A DNA stretch of 7,071 nucleotides, taken from assembly GCA_014802705.1 (NCBI GenBank), contig JAAVBR010000043.1, forward strand, positions 1-7,071. The letters run 5' to 3'. Both the position numbers and the translations under genes were made by a program. The notes under the pieces are model-generated. The model saw nothing but the letters and a program-made list of their open reading frames with translations. It searched no databases and was not told where the DNA came from. The DNA is from a bacterium. Lineage in GTDB: Bacteria > Pseudomonadota > Alphaproteobacteria > Rs-D84. This document shows positions 1 to 4,502 of this stretch, piece by piece. Each line of letters starts with the position of its first letter. Position 1 is the first letter of the stretch.

Positions 1-1919
1 CAGAATTGAATCTGGGGATCTTGTTCAATCATTTCAATCGTGCGGTTGATGGTGCCGGCGATGTTGTTCAATTCTTCTTCGATCAACGAAATTGTGGCTT
101 CGTCATTTGATCCGAACGTGTTGCGATCGCGCACCTGGGCCAGGTATTCCTGGACCCCGATTTCGCCGGGTTCCAGTTTAATGGTACCGCCCTTGCCATC
201 ACTGATGATGGTGCCGGTGGCCTCGCCAATCTTGATGCTGCCGAACGAAATCATCCCCGTCACGCGATAGGTGGTGCCGACCTTTTGCGAACGCAGACTG
301 CCCGTGCCGATCGTACTGTCGGCCGCAAAGCGGTTACAGTTGGATTTAGCGCCACAGATTTCAGACATCCGCGTATCGACCAGATTCTGACACTGGGTCA
401 ATGCCGCGTTATCGATATTCAGGTACAGCCCCATCAGCATCGAATCCAAATCATCCATCGAGAATTTCGGATTACCCTGTTTACATACGACCAAGGAATC
501 AATCGGGCAAATATTGTGGATATAATCGTAATCCATCCCGATACAATTGCTAAAGTCCGCCCCGCAACGCGTATCGGCGGTAAAGCAATCTTTGACCTCT
601 TGGGTACAGGCATCGACGCGCAGCGCGGCCAATTTATCCTGAACAAAGTCCCAGATTTGGGGTTCCATGCGTTCGCACCGGTCGATTTCCAATTTACAGA
701 ACGACCGCACCATATCGGGCCGCGATAAACAGGCGTCCATCGTGTCTTTGCCAGGGCCCGCGATATTGTCTTTACACGCCACCTGGATACAGTCGGAAAT
801 ATCGGTCAGACACGATTGCCGCATGCGCGATTCCGCAATCTGTTCGGCATTTTTCAAGGTGGGCGCCGCATCACGCAAAAACGCCGGCCACACTTCGTCA
901 CGCACCGACATACACGAATCCAAAACGCGTTCGCAAATATTGCGTTTGGCATTCAGGATTTCCATCGTGGATGCGGTAATGCTGTACTTGGTGACGGTCT
1001 GGACCTTGGTGTTGGCGGTGCTGCGCGCGCGATTATTCTGCATATTTTCCGACGCGACGATCGACACACAGTTTTCCCAATCGGGGCCACAGGCCTCGTC
1101 CTTTTGCATACATTCTTTGAAATGGACCGTGCATTCCCCCAAATTGTATTGATTGGAACTTTCCAAACTCTGGGCCAGGGCCGTCCGCACGGCGGCGTTG
1201 GCCGCGGTCAATTCGTCATTGGCCTCGTTTTCCAGGGCGATCACATCGTTTTCAAAGCCCTTGCAATCGGCGGTGATTTGTTTGGAATACACCTGGCGCA
1301 ACAATTGAACATCGCGGTCACATTCGGCCGGCACATATTCCATACAGACCGATTCCGCCCAGCGGAATAATTCCACCCCGGTTTTATCCGCCAACAGATC
1401 CAGTGAATCCATATCGTCGTCGTCATAGCCCGCGGCGCTGGATTCAAAAATAGCCATCAGGTCGGCCCGGCGGGCGGCCTTTTTTTCATCATCGGTTTCA
1501 CCAAAGATAACATTGCCGTTTTTGTCGTATCGGCGCGATCCGTTGAAAATAATATCTGCGGCGCCCCCGGCGTTGACGCGTTCAACCTCTTCCAATTTAA
1601 TCCGTTCTGCCTCGGCCTTGGTCTTTTTGGCGGCGGCCATGCGTTCTTCGAACCGGTTGGCCTGGTCACTGCAGGCGCACGAGCCCCCGTTAAAATTTTC
1701 CAGCACACAGAATTGATCCATGCACCCGTAATAGGCATCATAACAATCCTGGTCATACAGACCCGCCGGGACCGCCACGCGTTCGCGAATGGTCGTGCCC
1801 GACGAAATGGCAGATTGTTTGGCATTGCGGCGCGTGGCGGTCGCCGCATACGTCACACACGGTGCCAGCCCCAGCACCACCATCGCCAATCCCACGAAAA
1901 ATCTTTTCTGATGCGTCAT
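1..1919 (-). CDS. Gene A: secreted cysteine-rich helical protein, paralogue of B and C (3' end beyond window)
   Basis: This frame stays open from the ATG at 1919 to the left edge, giving 639 codons without a stop, so the C-terminus is missing. Residues 1-25 look like a Sec signal peptide: MTHQKRFF, a hydrophobic stretch, then a probable cut after VTYA. Residues 59-84 carry the family block C-x6-C-x4-C-x9-C-x-C-S (core CYDAYYGCMDQFCVL). A charged, probably coiled segment follows (about 85-185), then a cysteine-rich core at about 192-528. Cysteines fall every seventh residue at 263/270/277/284 and again at 438/445/452/459. Residues about 530-590 are rich in Gly, Thr, Ile and Val and look beta-forming, an insertion that B lacks; a helical stretch then runs to the edge. 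The start is preceded only by a weak purine tract (AGAGAGA). The gene lies 48 nt downstream of B on the same strand, so co-transcription is likely. I do not recognise a named family; function is unknown. A periplasmic or surface structural role is inference. Confidence 0.9.
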   Translation of the reverse strand, partial: MTHQKRFFVGLAMVVLGLAPCVTYAATATRRNAKQSAISSGTTIRERVAVPAGLYDQDCYDAYYGCMDQFCVLENFNGGSCACSDQANRFEERMAAAKKTKAEAERIKLEEVERVNAGGAADIIFNGSRRYDKNGNVIFGETDDEKKAARRADLMAIFESSAAGYDDDDMDSLDLLADKTGVELFRWAESVCMEYVPAECDRDVQLLRQVYSKQITADCKGFENDVIALENEANDELTAANAAVRTALAQSLESSNQYNLGECTVHFKECMQKDEACGPDWENCVSIVASENMQNNRARSTANTKVQTVTKYSITASTMEILNAKRNICERVLDSCMSVRDEVWPAFLRDAAPTLKNAEQIAESRMRQSCLTDISDCIQVACKDNIAGPGKDTMDACLSRPDMVRSFCKLEIDRCERMEPQIWDFVQDKLAALRVDACTQEVKDCFTADTRCGADFSNCIGMDYDYIHNICPIDSLVVCKQGNPKFSMDDLDSMLMGLYLNIDNAALTQCQNLVDTRMSEICGAKSNCNRFAADSTIGTGSLRSQKVGTTYRVTGMISFGSIKIGEATGTIISDGKGGTIKLEPGEIGVQEYLAQVRDRNTFGSNDEATISLIEEELNNIAGTINRTIEMIEQDPQIQF

Positions 1920-1936
1920 GTTATTCTCTCTGCCCC

Positions 1937-1961
1937 AATGCCCGGGGGGCGCCCGGGCATT
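1937..1961 (-). other. Perfect hairpin in the B-A intergenic gap
   Basis: Positions 1937-1946 (AATGCCCGGG) and 1952-1961 (CCCGGGCATT) are exact reverse complements with a 5-nt loop. The stem starts about 6 nt after the B stop codon and ends 17 nt before the A start. No T-run follows on the minus strand, so it is not a canonical intrinsic terminator. It could be an mRNA-stabilising or processing element that sets the A:B ratio, or a weak or factor-assisted terminator. The structure is seen; the role is inferred. Confidence 0.6.
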
Positions 1962-1967
1962 TATTGG

Positions 1968-4037
1968 TTACATACCAACGTCTTCACACGATTCGATTTC
2001 TTGGCAATATGTCTTTTTGCCCCCGGCCGCGGCACCACCAATCGCCCCCAGGGTATTGCCGACCGCCGCCCCAATCAGGGTCCCCCAACCCGGCGATGCC
2101 GATGTCCCCAGGGATGCCCCCGCGGTCAAACCACCCATACCGGCCTGCAGGGCGGCCTGGGCCTTGCTCATACCGCCGGTTTCACACACCTGTTGCATGC
2201 GGCAAATGTGACAGTTACGCGTTTGCGGTTCAAAATGCACGCTGCGGATATAACTGTAACTCTTTTCATCCTTGGGCTTGCTTTCAACCTGATATGTTTT
2301 GTAACAGTTCTTTTCGGCCTTGGCCAGATCCTGGGCACGGGACAATTCCGCCAATTTGGTATCCAAATCACGCATGGCCCGATTTTCCGCATTGATCTTG
2401 GCAATCATTTCGGCCGTGGTAAAGACATTCTGTTGCAGGGTGTTTTTTCCCTTGGGCTGTTGCGTGGTGGCGCACGCCGCAATGGTGATGTCGCCCTTTA
2501 ATGCCATTAACTTTTCATCAACCCGTTTATCAACACTGGCGCGCAGACGTTGACGCAGGTCGATCACGTCTTCTTCCGTTTCGGGATAGGTCCGCAGACT
2601 TGCCAAAATATCGTCGGTTTCAACACAACTCATATCCGTGCCACAGACACGCCCCAATTGTTCGCTGAATTGATTCAGACATCCGACCAGCATCTGGTAA
2701 TCCATCTGCAACAGGGCCGACGACACGATGATGTCGAATTGCGTTTCGTTCTTGCACGACGGGAACATGGATTGCGGGCACAGTTTCACGATGTCGGCCG
2801 TCGCCTTGCCCAGACATTCGGGCGCATCGTAATTCTTGCCGCACTTGCTTTGCAAACACGCGTCCACATCGTTTTCACAGAATTTCGTCCGCAAATACGC
2901 CAATTTATCATTGACGGCACTTTCGATTCCCGGCACCAATTTGTTGCATTCGTTGATCACCGGACAAATGCCGGCCGCCACCTTGACATTGGTCAAACAC
3001 GCGGAATTGGTGGTCGGGGTGCACCCCTCTTCCAAGCAGTCCTGAATCCGCGCCAAACAGGTCAGACGCTGATTCTTGTCGGCGTATTTGGCGGCCTCGG
3101 CCAAAATGTCGCGGGATTCTTCGGCCCAGTCTTGCAGAACGTAACTGCGCACGGCGGTGCATTGATCCAACACGTCTTCACAGGCCTTGGCCCGGCGTGC
3201 CAACAATTTTTCGTCCAGGCAATTTTCAAAGTGCGCCCCACAGCCCCCATGTTCGGCAATGCACGACCGATACGCCAACAGACATTCACCCTGGTTATAC
3301 TTATCGGTGGTGTTCAGGTTGGCCAAGCGCGCCTGGCGCACGGCGGATTCGGCGTTACGCTTGTTGCTTTCGGCGTCCGCTTTCAAATCGGATAAATACG
3401 TGCTGTAATCCTTGCAATTTTGGACAATTTGGCGCGCATAAAGTCTTTCTTCCATATCGGCGTCTTTGCCGCATGCCTCTAACCGGTCGGCGCAAAATTC
3501 CGACGCAATGGCGTACAGATTGCCGCCGATATCATCGTCCGCATCCAGCGTGTCTTCGTCGCCCCCCTTTAACCACGCAGTCAAATCCAGATCCGTCGCC
3601 TTGGACACACGTTGGGCGGATTCACTGTCCCCAAAGATCAGGCGCCGTTCGCGCGTGGTCATCTTGGCACGATCCACACCTTCGACAAATAATTTGTCGG
3701 CCTCTTCCTGGATCTTTTGAATTTCCTGAATCAGGCTTTTGGATTGATTGATATTATCACTGCACGCGCAACGAAAGCCTTCGGATTCATCCAGCAGACA
3801 GAATTCATCCATACAATCGCGATAGGCATCGCGACAACTGGCCGATGCGACCGCCGGCGCGCCGGTTACCTGTTCCGCCGTGATGACATCGGTCACCACC
3901 ACCTGGGCCGCGCCTGAACGCGACGCCGGCGCCGTATTGCGATACACCCCGACACGCGGCGCGGCATCCCCACGTGACACAGCCCCCGCCAGGCCCGGCA
4001 TTAAACAAAAAATCGCGACAAATATTTTTAAACGCAT
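1968..4037 (-). CDS. Gene B: secreted cysteine-rich helical protein with C-terminal glycine-rich segment
   Basis: A complete 689-aa frame. Residues 1-19 form a signal peptide (MRLKIFVAIF, then CLMPGLAGA, cut before VSRG). A short Ala/Arg/Thr linker leads to the family block at 68-93 (CRDAYRDCMDEFCLL, then CACS). Residues 95-135 are charged and probably coiled. The core at 182-471 has cysteines at 252/259/266/273 (every seventh residue) and Cx6C pairs at 182, 286, 327 and 387. Residues 490-575 are helical and charged. A C-x2-C-x5-C-x2-GG motif lies at 609-621 and a Gly/Ala-rich hydrophobic stretch at 632-673 resembles a glycine-zipper membrane segment; a CQEIESC pair ends the protein. I count 36 cysteines in the mature part, an even number that fits disulfide pairing. 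The start is supported by AGGTGGGA just upstream, a good promoter and the signal peptide. First gene of a likely B-A operon. Function unknown; an envelope role is inference. Confidence 0.93.
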   Translation of the reverse strand: MRLKIFVAIFCLMPGLAGAVSRGDAAPRVGVYRNTAPASRSGAAQVVVTDVITAEQVTGAPAVASASCRDAYRDCMDEFCLLDESEGFRCACSDNINQSKSLIQEIQKIQEEADKLFVEGVDRAKMTTRERRLIFGDSESAQRVSKATDLDLTAWLKGGDEDTLDADDDIGGNLYAIASEFCADRLEACGKDADMEERLYARQIVQNCKDYSTYLSDLKADAESNKRNAESAVRQARLANLNTTDKYNQGECLLAYRSCIAEHGGCGAHFENCLDEKLLARRAKACEDVLDQCTAVRSYVLQDWAEESRDILAEAAKYADKNQRLTCLARIQDCLEEGCTPTTNSACLTNVKVAAGICPVINECNKLVPGIESAVNDKLAYLRTKFCENDVDACLQSKCGKNYDAPECLGKATADIVKLCPQSMFPSCKNETQFDIIVSSALLQMDYQMLVGCLNQFSEQLGRVCGTDMSCVETDDILASLRTYPETEEDVIDLRQRLRASVDKRVDEKLMALKGDITIAACATTQQPKGKNTLQQNVFTTAEMIAKINAENRAMRDLDTKLAELSRAQDLAKAEKNCYKTYQVESKPKDEKSYSYIRSVHFEPQTRNCHICRMQQVCETGGMSKAQAALQAGMGGLTAGASLGTSASPGWGTLIGAAVGNTLGAIGGAAAGGKKTYCQEIESCEDVGM

Positions 4038-4041
4038 GAAA

Positions 4042-4049
4042 TCCCACCT
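4042..4049 (-). promoter_or_regulatory. Ribosome binding site of gene B
   Basis: Read on the minus strand, AGGTGGGA ends 4 nt before the ATG at 4037. It is a good Shine-Dalgarno match (AGGTGG, about 6 nt spacing), and supports this start as the one directly before the signal peptide. Confidence 0.7.
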
Positions 4050-4067
4050 ACGCTATAATTACATCTG

Positions 4068-4096
4068 ATTTTACCAAATTCGCCCCCCACGTGCAA
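4068..4096 (-). promoter_or_regulatory. Probable sigma70-type promoter of the B-A operon
   Basis: On the minus strand TTGCAC (4096-4091) is followed by a 17-nt spacer and TAAAAT (4073-4068). TGG directly before the -10 gives an extended -10 (TGn). The predicted transcript start is near 4061, leaving a leader of about 23 nt that includes the Shine-Dalgarno. AT-rich DNA upstream of the -35 (about 4101-4125) could act as an UP element. The match is by eye; no start site has been mapped. Confidence 0.6.
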
Positions 4097-4113
4097 GGCC
4101 AATTAAAAAATTC

Positions 4114-4142
4114 TTGCTTTTTTTTGCGCGGCACCCTAAAAT
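4114..4142 (+). promoter_or_regulatory. Probable sigma70-type promoter of infA
   Basis: TTGCTT (4114-4119), a 17-nt spacer and TAAAAT (4137-4142) face away from the B promoter. The two -35 boxes are separated by only 17 bp of mostly AT-rich DNA (4097-4113). The predicted start near 4149 gives a leader of about 39 nt. Both divergent -10 regions share the same nine bases, TAAAATCAG. Confidence 0.6.
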
Positions 4143-4175
4143 CAGGTCAATATTTCACGCACAGAAAAATCCATT

Positions 4176-4181
4176 GGGGGA
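4176..4181 (+). promoter_or_regulatory. Ribosome binding site of infA
   Basis: GGGGGA lies 6 nt before the ATG at 4188. It is a G-rich Shine-Dalgarno variant and fixes the start, which also begins with the conserved MAK of IF-1. Confidence 0.55.
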
Positions 4182-4187
4182 TCATAT

Positions 4188-4442
4188 ATGGCAAAAGATG
4201 ATGTTATTGTTTTTAACGGCACGATCGAAGACAAATTGCCCAACACCATGTTTCGGGTCAAATTGGAAAACGGTCATGAAATTCTGGCAACGGTCTGTGG
4301 CAAAATGCGCCGCAACCGCATTTGGGTCAACGTCGGGGAAAAGGTTCGCGTTGAAATGACGCCGTACGACCTGAACAAGGGACGGATTACATTCGTGGAA
4401 CGCAATCGCCCGACCGCGGATGCCACCCCGGCCCAAAATTAA
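4188..4442 (+). CDS. infA: Translation initiation factor IF-1
   Basis: An 84-aa protein with the full IF-1 signature: MAKDD at the start, LPNTMFRVKLENGHEI in the first half, then GKMRRNRI, VGEKVRVEMTPYDL and KGRITF. These match the single S1-like OB-fold domain that binds the 30S A-site region and helps IF-2 and IF-3 place initiator tRNA in the cytoplasm. The usual bacterial length is about 72 residues; the extra roughly 12 residues are a polar C-terminal tail (NRPTADATPAQN). A Trp follows RI where many IF-1 proteins have Arg. The gene has its own promoter and a terminator hairpin just downstream, so it is probably monocistronic. It sits between two divergent units encoding large secreted paralogues, with no other translation gene in view. 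Expression is probably constitutive. Identification is by recognition of the family sequence and is very secure. Confidence 0.98.
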   Translation: MAKDDVIVFNGTIEDKLPNTMFRVKLENGHEILATVCGKMRRNRIWVNVGEKVRVEMTPYDLNKGRITFVERNRPTADATPAQN

Positions 4443-4467
4443 ATATCAAACCGAAAATTCAAATAAT

Positions 4468-4494
4468 AACCCTTGCCCCACGGCAGGGGTTTTT
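4468..4494 (+). terminator. Intrinsic terminator after infA, overlapping the gene C leader
   Basis: Left arm AACCCTTGCC (4468-4477), loop CCAC, right arm GGCAGGGGTT (4482-4491): a 10-bp stem with one G-U wobble, followed by T residues (TTTTT counting the two at the stem base). It lies 25 nt after the infA stop. The right arm contains AGGGG (4485-4489), the best Shine-Dalgarno candidate for the ATG at 4498, so the hairpin may also control translation of gene C on read-through transcripts. Confidence 0.75.
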
Positions 4495-4502
4495 GATATG
4501 AT
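4473..4502 (+). promoter_or_regulatory. Candidate promoter of gene C inside the infA terminator region
   Basis: TTGCCC (4473-4478), an 18-nt spacer and TATGAT (4497-4502) preceded by TGA form a plausible extended -10 promoter. Initiation would be near 4509, downstream of the ATG at 4498 and about 10 nt before the ATG at 4519, implying translation from 4519 on a very short leader. The -35 lies in the terminator stem. This is a pattern match only, and it competes with expression by read-through from infA. Confidence 0.4.

Noticed and set aside
1713..2501. Long plus-strand open frame (262 codons) spanning the ends of A and B
   Set aside because: It is antisense to two well-supported genes, crosses their intergenic hairpin, and its protein is rich in His, Arg, Gly and Pro, as expected for a shadow of GC-biased codons.
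2550..3395. Long plus-strand open frame (281 codons) inside gene B
   Set aside because: Entirely antisense to B, whose signal peptide and cysteine spacing are conserved with A and C. It lacks a convincing ribosome binding site and its composition looks like a shadow.
4054..4059. Perfect TATAAT on the plus strand as an extra infA promoter
   Set aside because: No acceptable -35 lies 16-18 bp upstream (AACGCA at the expected place), and the site falls in the B leader. The TTGCTT-17-TAAAAT pair is a better fit.
4088..4093. CACGTG palindrome in the divergent promoter region as an operator
   Set aside because: A single 6-bp palindrome overlapping the -35 of B is expected by chance, and I see no second copy or longer symmetric arm.
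4101..4125. A-run followed by T-run as a terminator hairpin upstream of infA
   Set aside because: The stem would be A-T only, and no gene on either strand ends before it. It is better read as AT-rich promoter-flanking DNA.
4420..4497. Upstream ATG at 4420 as the start of gene C
   Set aside because: It would overlap the end of infA by 23 bp, run through the terminator hairpin and bury the signal peptide 26 residues deeper. No Shine-Dalgarno precedes it.
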